This document shows, piece by piece, positions 33,672 to 45,300 of a stretch of 64,000 bases of DNA; within the stretch, counting starts at the first letter, position 1; every line of letters begins with the position of its first letter. The position numbers were made by a program, and so were the translations under genes. The notes under the pieces are model-generated. The model searched no databases. It was not told the DNA's origin and worked only from the letters and a program-made list of their open reading frames with translations. The DNA comes from Closterium sp. NIES-65 (Eukaryota > Streptophyta > Zygnematophyceae > Desmidiales > Closteriaceae), in NCBI GenBank assembly GCA_948144175.1, contig CANXME010002337.1, positions 2,030,001 through 2,094,000 of the forward strand. Reading direction: 5' to 3'.

Positions 33672-35120
33672 GTAACGAGCTTGCTTTTAGTCGTCTCAAA
33701 GTTCACCTCGTTACAACGGCATGCAGGACATTCTCATTGGGAATCATGGAGCCACTACACCCACATAATGTAACACTCAGGGGTAGGGTGCAGCAGGTTT
33801 CAAACCGCTCCTCTTCTCCTTCTCTCGGCCCTCCAACTTCCTTATCCCCCTGTAGGGTTACTCCTGCTTGCTGTTTCCATGCCGTCTTGCACCCACTCGC
33901 ACAGCCACACTGTTTGCCAAGGCACCACCGCAAGGCCATTGTGAACCCTCCCCTTACGCCCTCTTTTTCCACTTACACGCTAACCTTTCACTTGCCTCCT
34001 CCAACTCCCTTACCCACTGCCCCTCCCCTTACCTCATAATAACCTTGCCCTCTCTCCGTTCCTTTATCTCCACACCCTCCCCTTACCTCCTCCCTTTCCC
34101 CTTACCCTCCTCCCCTCCCCCCTCCCCGACCCCCCCCCCCCTAACCCCTTTCCCTCCCGTTCCCGGTATCCACGGTGCCAGGCTCTGTCATGACCCGTCT
34201 CGGGACTCGTCCCCGTTGAATTCACACGGTCTGATTGGAGTGGCTGGTCCTGCGGTGTGCGAGTGGAGTGGGGGCATCACCGCGGGTGTCAATCCGGCCG
34301 ATGATCGCACCCGCAGCTGCACCACCGCCAGCGGCGCCACTGCCGGAAACGTAATGATTTCCCCTGAACTGCTCCCCCTCTCTTCCAACTCCCTCTCCCA
34401 AACACCTACCTAACTTCATCCCTGCTGCACTCACGCTTCTTCTTCTCTCAGCTTCTAGTACTGATATGGTTTGCAGCTCTATTTTGCACTTGAGGTTGTG
34501 CGAATCCAAAATTATCAACCTGACTCAAGCATGGCCCACTGCACTGACTCCCGCCCTTACAGAACTATTTGGCACCTTTGTACACCATTTTTCGTACCCT
34601 CTCAAAGGCTTGGGACCCTCCCTTCCTTTCCCTGTTTCTCCCTCCTCTTCCAGCTTTCCCTTCCCTCCTCCCCCACCCACCCCCCCCCCCCCCCCCACCC
34701 ACACTCACATTGTCTTCCGCATCAACTTCAAAGGACTCTGCTCCTTTCCCTTCTCCCTTTCCCCCTCTCTGCTTCCTCCATCCACCCTGCCTCCTCCCCC
34801 TTCCATCACCAACCCACCGCCCCCCCTCCACCAGCCCCGCACCTGTTTCTTGACTTCTCCCCCATTCTCTCTGCCCTTAAGGGCTATTCGGGCCTGCTCA
34901 GTGCACTTGTGGCTGCTCGGTTCCCCAGCGGAGGAAGAAGGAGGTGCGTTCCTTGGGGCAACCTGTGGGTAACCTGCGAGAGGGGGATGCTGGGTACTCC
35001 CGTAAAGCAGTTTTCTTCCTTGCGGATGAGCAGGGGGAAAGGTGGTTTGTTGGGCAAAACGAGGTGCGTGGTGCGAGGAAGGAGGTGGGCTATAATGAAT
35101 CACTAGTAGTGGTCACTACT
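33672..35120. other. Unassigned region
   Basis: Long pyrimidine-rich stretches (about 33930-34160 and 34590-34870) flank a segment of balanced composition at 34180-34400, which is open on both strands but shows no motif I recognise. There may be host exons here; none is supportable. Confidence 0.4.
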
Positions 35121-35230
35121 GGGTAGTGAGAAGAACATGGGTGGTGAGGGGAACATAGGTGGTGAGGGGAACATGGGTGGTGAGAGGAACATGGGTGGTG
35201 AGGGGAATGTGGGTGGTGAGGGGAACGTGG
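35121..35230 (+). repeat. 18-bp tandem repeat, about 6 units
   Basis: Units of GGTGGTGAGGGGAACATG with substitutions. Confidence 0.9.
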
Positions 35231-35254
35231 GTCACCCGTGGATCAGGAGCATTT

Positions 35255-35539
35255 CAGTGGCAGGTCAGTGGGAGGTCAGTGGCAGATCAGTGGTAGATCA
35301 GTGGCAGGTCAGTGGCAGGTCAGTGGAAGGTCAGTGGTAGATCAGTGGCAGGTCAGTGGCAGATCAGTGGCAGGTCAGTGGCAGATCAGTGGGAGGTCAG
35401 AGGCAGATTAGTGGCATGTCAGTGGCAGGTCAGTGGCAGATCAGTGGCAGGTCAGTGGCAGGTAAGTGGTAGATCAGTGGCAGGTCAGTGGCAGGTCAGT
35501 GCCAGATCAGTGGCAGATCAGTGGCAGGTCAGTGGCAGA
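35255..35539 (+). repeat. 11-bp minisatellite, left part
   Basis: Units GGTCAGTGGCA and GATCAGTGGCA, about 25 copies. It ends with GCAGA, the duplicated target of the solo LTR. Confidence 0.93.
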
Positions 35540-36412
35540 TGTTATGTGATGCTATCATTTGCATTCACGTCTGTCTGCCTCCCATCACATGTTTGTGCGT
35601 TGCATGCGTGGTGTAAGCGTGTGCAAGAATTTGCGTTTGATGTGGTTTAGATTTTCTGAGTGTGTGTGAATGTTATTTGGCTTTAGCAGATATCTGAAGT
35701 GACTCCTCTGCTCAAGAGCTTTCCGACGAATCAAGTATCGCTTCAATCGGAGCACGAACAAGAAAGTTACGAACGTTGGAAGTTCGTATGCTTTTGATAT
35801 TTGGCTGTGGTGACTATGGGAAGTTGTGGGGTTGACTCCATAAGGGGTACAGACTTTTGGGGGTTGGGAAATTCGTCAACATCACTGTAGATGCTGCCAA
35901 GTGGTTGGGAGGAGCCAAACCAGGTTGGCAAGTGTGGCCAAGTTGGGCAAGGTGGATGGCATGGATTGGGAAAGTGACAAAAGTGAAAGTGGGGTTGCCT
36001 ATGGAGAGGGGAATTGTGTGGCATGGGGCTTCCTTGGTTGGGGACTCTCTTGGGACCTTCCCTCTCGTCCTCCTCATCCCATCCCACCTGGTTTATTGCC
36101 ACTCTAACTCTCTTGTGTAGTAATTGTGAACTTGTGAGACTAATGTGATTGAGTTAAGATTCTAAGGCAGCTTACCCCCTAGTGCGCCGAAATTCATAAC
36201 TCAAGAAATACTTCACTTTATCGTACGATTCGAATTGGGAATTGTAGCCACAGACTAGGGCTACAACATTTGAGTTTGGTGAAGTTTTGACGGTGCTCTT
36301 TTTGTCGACGGCGTTTCTTGTGAACTCGATGTTTCTGTCCAGAAACTAGGCCCAACGATTTTGAGATATTTTGGCTCCTAATCTTCATAGACTCCGTCCT
36401 TAGTCTCTAACA
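35540..36412 (+). mobile_element. Solo LTR of the element 6 family (873 bp)
   Basis: Begins TGTTATGTG and ends CTCTAACA. It is flanked by a perfect GCAGA duplication (35535-35539 and 36413-36417) and matches the 5' LTR of element 6 (58160-59013) along its length. No internal sequence is left, so the full element was probably lost by LTR-LTR recombination. Confidence 0.95.
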
Positions 36413-36727
36413 GCAGATCAGTGGCAGGTCAGTGGCAGGTCAGTGGCAAATCAGTAGCAGATCAGTGGCAGGTCAGTGGCAGGTCAGTGGCAGGTCAGTG
36501 GCAGGTCAGTGCCATATCAGTGGCAGGTCAGTGGCAGATCAGTGGTAGGTCAGTGGCAGATCAATGGCAAGTCAGTGGCAGATCAGTGGCAGGTCAGTGG
36601 CACGTCAGTGGCAGATCAGTGGCAGGTCAGTGGCCGGTCAGTGGCAGATCAGTGGCAGGTCAGTGGCAGGTCAGTGGCAGATTAGTGGCAGGTCAGTGGT
36701 AGGTCAGTGGCAGATCAGTGGCAGGTG
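36413..36727 (+). repeat. 11-bp minisatellite, right part
   Basis: Continuation of the array at 35255-35539 with the same two unit types, about 28 copies. Confidence 0.93.
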
Positions 36728-36739
36728 CCCCCATACCAT

Positions 36740-37060
36740 CACCCCCACCTAGCGGACTCATGAGCCTCTCATAGCCCCCAAATTTCTCATTTCCGCCACT
36801 CCTCTCATACCCCCCTCTCCTTTCATACCCCTTCAATCCTCTCATACCCCCCACTCCTCGTCCCCATTTCCTCCCATCCCCCAAGCTTTATTTGCACCCC
36901 ACTCTTGTCATAACCCCCAACCCTTTCATTGACTCCGCGCCTCGCATTTCCCCAATTCCCCTCATACCACCCACTCCTGTCATACCAATCACTCCTCTCG
37001 TATCCCCACTCCATTAATACCCCCCATACATGTCATTTTCCCCAGCTTGTTCATGGTCCC
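36740..37060 (+). repeat. Degenerate pyrimidine-rich minisatellite
   Basis: Irregular 17-19-bp units built on CACTCCTCTCATACCCCC. It looks like an older relative of the adjacent 19-bp array. Confidence 0.6.
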
Positions 37061-37185
37061 ACCCACTCTTGTCACTCCTGTTTTCCATGCACTCCTGTTT
37101 TTATGGCTCAACAACAACAACATAAATCATCTCCTCCACGTAGCCTCCAACTCCCACTGTCTTGTCTGCCCCTTTCCTCTGCTGC

Positions 37186-37765
37186 TGCATTTTCCATCCC
37201 ACCCATGGCTTTTCGTCTCACCCATGCATTTTCATCCCATCCATGCCTTTTCATCTCACCCATGCCTTTTCATCCCAACCATGCATTTCCATCCCACCCA
37301 TGCCTTTCCATCCCACCCATTGATTTTCATACCACCCATGTCTTTCCATCCCACCCATGGCTTTTCATACCACCCATTCCTTTTCATCCCACCCATGCCT
37401 TTCATTCCACCCATGCGTTTTCATCCCACCCATGCGTTTCCATCCCACCCCCTTTCCAATTCAACCCACTGATTGCCCATGACCTTTCAACCCACCCATC
37501 CCTTTTCATCACACCCATCCCTTCAACCCACCCATGCCTTTTCATCCCACCCATGCGTCATCATCCCACCCATGGCTTTTCATCCCACCAATGCCCTTTC
37601 AACCCACCCATTTGTTTTCATCTCACGTAGGCCTTTTCAACCCACCCAGGTCGTTTCAGCAAACCTCTGCCTTAATAACAAACGTAGAAATGTTTCATCC
37701 CATCCAGGCCTTTTCATCCCACCCTAGATTTCTCAGCCCACCCAGGCCTTTTCAACCGTTCCACA
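37186..37765 (+). repeat. 19-bp minisatellite
   Basis: Units of the form TTTCATCCCACCCATGCCT, roughly 30 copies with scattered changes. A 17-bp repeat (GTGCAGTGCAGATAGT type, three copies) follows at 37798-37845. Confidence 0.9.
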
Positions 37766-38076
37766 AGAATAATCAACGGAGTATGAGCAGTGTAGATACT
37801 GTGCAGTGCAGATAGTGTGCAGTGCAGATAGTGTGCAGTGCGGTTAGTGTGACTGATCTCTTGTCCTCGTCTCCTTCTCTGATGCTTGTGACGATTGTCT
37901 GAAGTGCAGAACAGAACACAAGCTTGTTTCACGGTGACAGTGTGCATTGATACTCTTCGTGGGAGTTAACATTCTATCGCAGCTCTTTGTAGAAGCGGAG
38001 AATTCAACTGCTGACCTCATTTGCACGTATGCTGTGTTCCTTTTTCAAGATTGAAATGCACTGCCTAAATCATGTT

Positions 38077-38246
38077 TCAACCAACACAAATGCGCCTCTG
38101 CCAAACGCGCGTGTGACTCGTACAGATCTTGTGGAGCGAAGGGGTGTTCTTGCTGTTGCGGAAGGCGAGGATGATGAAGGGCCAGAAGAGGCAGAGCACA
38201 GTGGTGGAGAAACCTCCAAGGGCCAGTAGGTAAGCGGGGTTGAAAA
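38077..38246 (-). CDS. Possible terminal exon with a membrane helix (unconfirmed)
   Basis: After a CAACAG acceptor the minus strand reads LFNPAYLLALGG, a hydrophobic run (TTVLCLFWPFIILAF), then a polar tail with RNSKNTP and two Cys to a stop at 38077. A 22-bp stretch at the acceptor (AGCGGGGTTGAAAAGCC and on) is duplicated at 38233 and 38265. The opposite strand is also open (acidic), so the call is weak. I could not find partner exons. Confidence 0.22.
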
Positions 38247-39808
38247 GCCTGTTGATATTGGTCTTGAGCGGGGTTGAAAAGCCTGTTGGGGACAGCAAGG
38301 TTGAGTGTGGTGGGAGCTGGATAGGTTTGAGAGGGCAGCTTGCAACTTCTGTGAAAGGAGAGGACGATGAATGCAGAAAGATGAATATAGTAACAAGGGA
38401 TAATGAAAGGCGAGGGATGGTGGTTGGGATGTGAGGAACGGCTGGGCAAGCACCTATCCTACACCCACTCAACAGCAGCCACCCACCCTGCACCTTCTTA
38501 TCTATCACCCGAGGCAGGAGAGGGGGATGAGGGCACGGTAGCTAGCAGTGAATGGGGGTGACAGAAGAAGAGAGGGGAGAAGTGGGCAGAAGGGAAGCAG
38601 CGGAGGGGAAGCAGGCCATGAGCGGGTGCTGCGTCGAGGCAAGACACAGCCAAGAAGACGTATAGAGCAACAGGAGGGGGTGCACCGGCGCAGGAACAGA
38701 GGCCTGCTCATCTGCACACACGCTCTGTGAGTAGTGGGCAAAGGGCAGAGGGCAGGGGGCAGGGGGCAGGAGGCAGGTTGCAGGGGGCAGGCAGCAGGGG
38801 AGCAGTGGATAGTGGGCAGTGGGCATGAAACAGAGGGCGATGGCAGTGGGGAAGGCGGAGGGGGTGCCCCGGCGCAAAGAGCGGGACATGCTCATCTGCA
38901 GCCATGTTCTGGAAGTCCCATGGGTAGTGGGCAGGGGTGGTTGTGAACGTGTCTACTGGATGCTGCTCAAGCCTGTGTGGCAGAAGCTGTGTGCTCCGCT
39001 GCCGCTGCTGCTCACTCTTTTGCCTGTCCCTTGCACTGCTTCTGCTGCTGCTGCTATGTGTGTCTGCAGAGGGCAAGACGCGGAGATTTTCATCCTAAAC
39101 AACTGACCGTGGTCACAAGATGGCATGTGGTGATAACTGATAGGATGATGACAATGGTGATACGGCAGTGATGGCAAACTGTTGCTTCACAAACATTCCG
39201 AGCTGCTTTAGATGCAAACTTCCTGTTGCGCAGTTTGGCAAGTTGCTGGCATTCCCGAGCTGACTTGCGTCACAAGTGCAGCTAACTGCTTCTGTCAGGC
39301 AGTAAGCCAGAGTCGTTCCGTCCATCCACTGGCATGAGAAGTAGCCAGCGAGCATTCAAACTGTTGTGAATGCAAGTGTCAAGTCCACAGCTCTCTCAAT
39401 GAAGCCAACGGACTATTCCATAATCCATTCTCTAGCACCCATCTTGGCTGGTTGTCATGGCATTTCCCTTTGCAGCACTCTAGTATCAGTCATTGAAGAC
39501 AGATATAGCTTGCTCTTTCAGCTCACGCATGGTGCTATCTTTGAGTGATTTTCAAGCTGCTTGCCAGCATTTCCTACGCTTTTAAATTTGTCAGCTGAGG
39601 TTGTAGATTCCCCCGTGGGCTTCACTGCTTGCGTCTCCCATTCTATACTGATAAATGCTTGAGGTTGTCTTGAGTCTCCCCTGTAACTGGTATCTCGAGC
39701 TTGGGGTTTATTGCACCCAAGTTAAACACAAACAAACTCCCAAGTTTTCTTATCGCATCGCCCTGTACGTAACACTCTAGTGTATGGCAGTACTGCTACT
39801 TGCACTAA
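38247..39808. other. Unassigned region with local duplications
   Basis: Contains G-rich GGGGGCAG repeats (38740-38800). Two diverged copies of a segment of about 45 bp (GGGGGTGC then GGCGCA ending CTCATCTGCA) lie at 38674-38718 and 38858-38902. A minus-strand Cys-rich frame at 39113-39355 (WMDGTTLAYCLTEAVSC then CDASQLGNASN) might be a fragment of a receptor-like ectodomain. No gene model is supportable. Confidence 0.35.
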
Positions 39809-39958
39809 GGGCGTGTTCCTACGGCCCCTTATCAGGGCTACCTCTTATCAAGCTTGCTACTTTTCCCCCTGAAAATTCCCTAAACCCAAAAACCGTCGCT
39901 ACTTTTACCAGGCAAGGCTGACAAGAGGTTTGCCTGATAAGAGGGTAGGAACACGCCC
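39809..39958. mobile_element. 150-bp MITE, Tourist/PIF-Harbinger-like
   Basis: Terminal inverted repeats: the left end is GGGCGTGTTCCTAC, and the right end is its complement GTAGGAACACGCCC. The similarity continues inward to CTTATCAGG and CCTGATAAG. Flanks are TAA on both sides (39806-39808 and 39959-39961), the 3-bp target duplication typical of PIF/Harbinger. No coding capacity. It lies 66 bp downstream of the receptor-kinase stop codon, so probably in its 3' UTR. Confidence 0.85.
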
Positions 39959-40023
39959 TAAGTCTCAAGTTGCATGGCCCACATACAGACACTATGAGCA
40001 AGTTCAACGCCCTTTGGTTGTCT

Positions 40024-42322
40024 TCAGTTGCACCCAACTCCTGAGCCCAACAATGAGCTCACACCCGACTGTGAGCCATAAGACCTCTCAGACTCCCTCC
40101 CACGATCTCCCAACGGCACAGCACAAACATCCCTTGAGGATGTACCGGTATCCACGTTGCTTGCACCGTCTTCCTCCGCGACATTCTCCCACTCATCCTC
40201 CTTGTTGGGACAGTGCTTGGCAATGAGGGCACTGAGGCGGTATGCCACATCCTTCATGGTGGGTCGCCGTGTGCCGGGAGACTTGATGCAGTCCAAAGCC
40301 AGATCTGCAAAGTCCACTATGGCCTCCTCACTTGCCACCGGCATCTTGCTGTCCTTCAGCTCCTCTAGCTCATACACCTCCACCAGCTTCATTGCCTGGA
40401 GGGGAATGTGCACGCATGGATGATGATTGGCGAGACAATGCAAAGCAGCATGACAAGAAGCAAGGGAGGTGGAAGTTAGCAGGAAAACAAGGAAAGGCAG
40501 TGAAAGGCAGCATGATAGCAAGGAAAGGCAGTGCAGGCCAGCATGACAACAAGGAAAAGCAATGAAAGGCAGCACGGAAACAAGGAAAGGGAGTGAAAGG
40601 CAGCATGAAAACTAGGAAACGCAGGGAAAGGCAGCACGGAAACAAGGCAGTGACAGGCAGCATGACAACTAGGAATAGCAGTGAAAGGCAGCACGGCAAC
40701 AAGAGAAGGCATAGAAAGGGAGCATGGCAACTAGAAAAGGCAGTGAAAGGCAGAATGGCAACAACGAAGAGCAGTGAAAGGCTACACGAAAACAAGGAAA
40801 GGGAGTGAAAGGCAGCATGGCAACTAGGAAAGGCAGTGAGTGGCAGCACGGAAACAAGGAAAGGCAGTGAAAGTCAGCATGACAACTAGGAATAGCAGTG
40901 AAAGGCAGCACGGCAACAAGAAAAGGCAGAGAAAGGCAGCATGGCAACTAGAAAGGCAGTGAAAGGCAGAATGGCAACAAGGAAAAGCAGTGAAAGGCAG
41001 CACGGAAACAAGGAAAGGGAGTGAAAGGCACCATGGCAACTAGGAAAGGCAGAAAAAGGCAGCACGGAAACAAGGAAAGGCAGTGAAAGGCAGCATGACA
41101 ACTAGGAATAGCAGTGAAAGGCAGCACGGCAACAAGGAAAGGGAGTGAAAGGCAGCATGGCAACTAGGAAAGGCAGTGAAAGGCAGCACAGAAACAAGGA
41201 AAGGCAGTGAAAGGCAGCATGACAACTAGGAATAGCAGTGAAAGGCAGCACGGCAACAAGAAGAGGCAGAGAAAGGCAGAATGGCAACAAGGAAAAGCAG
41301 TGAAAGGCAGCACAGAAACAAGGAAAGGGAGTGAAAGGCGGCAACAAGGAAAGGCAGTGAAAGGCAGCATAAAAGGGACCCCATGATGAACGTGCGTCCA
41401 AAAGTAATGAAGTCAGAGACGAGTTTTAGACCTTATCAGCATACCCATTATCTTATATGCAACTTTCCAAGTCTTAAGCCAAAACAAAGAAAGGGTTTCA
41501 TACTTGATGTGCATACCCATTTTTTTATATGTGTTTTTTCGTCGACTAGGGGTGACTTGCCACTCAGCAGCTCAAGAAGCACAATTCCAAAGCTGCAAGC
41601 ATCATCCATTTGCAAAGGCTCACAAAGAAATGGACGGATGTAGAGATAGCAAAACAAGGTGCAAGAACTCAACATAGCCAGGGGAGTAAAAAAAGGCTTT
41701 GCACAAGTTCATTGTGCTGCACTAAGGAGCCAGCATGCACAGCAGTAGAGATAGCAATACAAGGCATAACCTGGAATGGTAACAAAAAGCCAGAGGAGCA
41801 CAATACTGTTGTCCAAGGGAACAAGCATGCAGACCTGAACACATCACTCTTGACAGTGATGACGTGGGTGCGGCTGTAGTCCGAATCCACATAGCCTGGA
41901 GTGCCAGCCACTCGTGTGACATCAGCATCGCCATGAGTGAGGCGCTTGAGCAGCCCAAAGTCAGCCACCTTGGCTTGCATGTCTGCTGTCACAAGGATGT
42001 TGGCTGGCTTGATGTCGCGGTGAACGATGGGTGTGTCAAACCCGTGCAGGTATGCCAGGCCCTCTGCTGCTCCCTGTGCCAGGCGCAACCTCTGGCGAAA
42101 CGAGAGCGGACCTGGGTCATACAACAATTAATAAAAATGCAGAACACACGATATTATGAGTGGAGGTGTTGTGTAATTTACAGGGAAAATAAAAAACAAA
42201 AAGGAAAAAAAAGAGGGGAAGGAAGGAAGGAAGGAAGGAAGGAAGGAAGGAAGGAAGGAAGGAAGGAAGGAAGGAAGGAAGAAAGGAAGAAAGGAAGGAA
42301 GGAAGGAAGGAAGGAAGGAAGG

Positions 42323-42354
<32 letters not shown>

Positions 42355-45300
42355 GAAGAAGAAGAAGAAGAAGAAGAAGAAGAAGAAGAAGAAGAAGAAG
42401 AAGAAGAAGAAGAAGAAGAAGAAGAAGAAGAAGAAGAAGAAGAAGAAGAAGAAGAAGAAGAAGAAGAAGAAGAAGAAAGGGTTTAGCAATTGTGCTAGTT
42501 TGACTCACGCTTGGTCTTGTGGATATGGTACTTGAGGTCTCTGTTGCCTATGAACTCGTACATGAGGATCTGCTCCTGCTTGCCCGTCTCCACGTTCTGG
42601 TCCAGGCAGAAGCCCAGCAGGCGCACGAGGTGTGTGTGGTGGAGAGAGGCCATGGCTTGCACCTGCAACACGTAGGCAGATGCACATTGGCATGAAAAGG
42701 AGAGACATGCGTTTGCAGGTCAACATTTTGGGACGCAGAGAGTGCCGTGTCGTACACAGGGAACTAGAGGCATGCCTCGCCTCCGTTTCAACGGTGTTGT
42801 CATGATGGCGCCTCACCTCTGTTTCAAAGTCGTTGGTCATGATGGTGGATCGCTTGATGGCCCACAGCTGGCCCTGAGGCGAGCAGCCTTTGTAGACAAT
42901 GCCAAAGCCACCCTTGCCCAACACATTGTCCTCCGACCAGTTGCTGGTGGCCTTCAGCATCTGCTGCAGTGAGAACTGCTCGCACACATCCAAACCCTCC
43001 CACTTCTCTGCGCACAGAAAAATCCCAGACCAGAGGTGTGAGGGACTAAGGGTGTAGATGCGTGGACAGAGCATGAGGGCAGAGTAGAGCCGGGCATGAG
43101 GGCAGAGGAGAGGAGAGCATGAGGGCAGAGGAGAGGAGAGAATGAGGGCAGAGGAGAGGAGAGCATGAGGGCAGAGGAGAGGAGAGAATGAGGGCAGAGG
43201 AGAGGAGAGCATGAGGGCAGAAGAGAGCCGGGCATGAGGGCAGAGGAAAGGAGAGCATGAGGGCAGAAGAGAGGAGAGCATGAGGGGAGAGGAGAGGAGA
43301 GCATGAGGGCAGAGGAGAGCCGGGCATGAGGGCAGAGGAGAGGAGAGCATGAGGGCAGAGGAGAGGAGAGCATGAGGGCAGAGGAGAGGAGAGCATGAGG
43401 GCAGAGGAGAGGAGAGCATGAGGGTAGAGGAGAGGAGAGCATGAGGGCAGAGGAGAGGAGAGCATGAGGGCAGAGGAGAGTCGAGCATGAGGGCAGAGGA
43501 GAGGCATGGAAATTGGGAGAGGTGGGGAGCAAGGAAGGAAGCCAGGAAATAGGTGCAGCAAGGGGGGATATGGAATGGGTTGAGGGGCTCACTTGGTCCG
43601 CGGGGCCACAGCAGCCATGCGACCACCGCAGCCAGCAACGTGAAGCCAGCAAAGCAGCCCACAACAATGCCCACTATGGCGCCCGTGGACAGAGACGACA
43701 CTGCCAAGGAATGAACATGGGGCAGTGATAAACGCGTGTATAGAAGTAGTCTCATGAAACATGGATACTAGTGCAGAAGATAGGAATGAAATATGGAGCT
43801 GTAAGAATGAAGCAAGGGTTACCAGTGTTGGTGGTGGAGTGGACAATTGCGCATGTGGAGGAGTCGTTGCCCGAGTCGACAGTGGTGTACCCCGCATCAC
43901 AGATGCACGTGAAGTAAGAGGGGGAAGTGGGGGTAGCCGGCACACACGCCCCATGGCCGTCACACGGGCCATTGTCCGTGATGCTGCAGAACGCCTGGCA
44001 GGCTGTTGCGCTGTGCTCAGTGCCCTTGGACGTGCACTTTGTCCTTGGGCTGAGGGTCAGGCAGTTGCCTGACAGAATCACCCTTGTTGTCTTGCCCGAC
44101 TGCACCATAGGGTTATTATCAAGCAGATGGGTCGCAGGATTGCTGCACCTGCCACCAAAGTCTTGATATATAAGAGAGGTGTCCCATATGTCCAGGTTGT
44201 TGGGCTCGCTGACCTCCGTGGGGCAGACCTTGCAGCCGGCAGCATAGAGCACGGCATCTCCAAAGTAGAAGTTGTGAGCCAAGTTGATGAGGGCGTTGCC
44301 ATCTGCGACCATGTTCTCAAAGTCGCGGTTGATGTTCCCATACAGGCTGTTGCCACTCACATCACTTTGGGGAGCGCCGGGGAACACGGAGGGTAGGAGG
44401 TGATTTTGAGTGGCCGGAGGGTAGTCAGAGGCCGTCTTAGCAGATAAGAATTTTGAGGGTGCGCACTGGTGGGCATAACACTCATGTATTCGGGTGCAAT
44501 GCCTATGTTGAGGGTGCGAGCTGTCAAGAATGGCACCGAGAATAGAGTATGAAGAGTAGGCAGGGTGTTTTTGAGAATCCTCAAAACACCCTGTATGCAC
44601 GGTAGGCTCACATTTGGCTGATGCACTTGTCAAAGTAGCAGTCTGGTAGGGGTTCATAGAGGTAGTTGGTGCTGACCATGCTGCCAGCAGCACAGCACAC
44701 ACCATGCCACGCCGTGAGCCACACACCCATACAGAAAGAAACACACAAAAAGGAACTACTTCCTATGTTCCAACGATTTATAAACTCATGAAAGCAGTAA
44801 GTATGCAACCCTCGTTCAAATAGCTATGGTCTAAAAGCAGTAAGTATCAGCTGGCAAATTCCTCAAAACAATCAATCATGTGTATAACAGCCACTCACAA
44901 GCGCCACAGCCAGTGCAGCGAGCATAGGCCAGTTGGCAGAGGGCCTTCAATCTCGTTGTTGTCCAACCAGCTGGGGGGCAGGCAGAGCATTTGCATGATC
45001 AAAGGCGCCAACCATTGCATGAAGAGAAGGGGGTGGAGTGGGGACGGCACGGGTGATGTTTGCGTGTTATGATCTCCTGTGGTCATTTCATGGTGAGGAA
45101 GTTTACCAGGTCTCTTATAGAACCGATGTACTACAAGCTTGCGCTGGTGATGCCAATGTTGTTTCGTAAGCTGCCACCATTCTTGAGATGTGTAGAGGAG
45201 GAAGGCACATAGCACCCTCACATCTGTTCAAGGTTCTCCAATTTGCTGATGGCATCTGGCAGACTCCCAGTCAGATGGTTGTTGGCCAAATAGCTGACGG

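Noticed and set aside
34180..34400. Possible host exon between pyrimidine-rich stretches
   Set aside because: Open on both strands with no recognisable motif or splice context that I could defend; kept only as an unassigned region.
35255..36727. Coding repeats of SGRSVAGQWQ type in the 11-bp array
   Set aside because: An 11-bp unit cycles through all frames and lacks stops by chance; no flanking exon.
42128..42508. Poly-Leu and poly-Phe frames in the GAA microsatellite
   Set aside because: Simple-repeat artefact inside an intron of the receptor-kinase gene.
42505..43755. Single-exon reading of the kinase region including Leu/Ser-rich sequence at 43066-43506
   Set aside because: The Leu/Ser stretch is the intronic 23-bp repeat; GT-AG sites at 43592 and 43008 remove it and join TM and kinase exons in phase.
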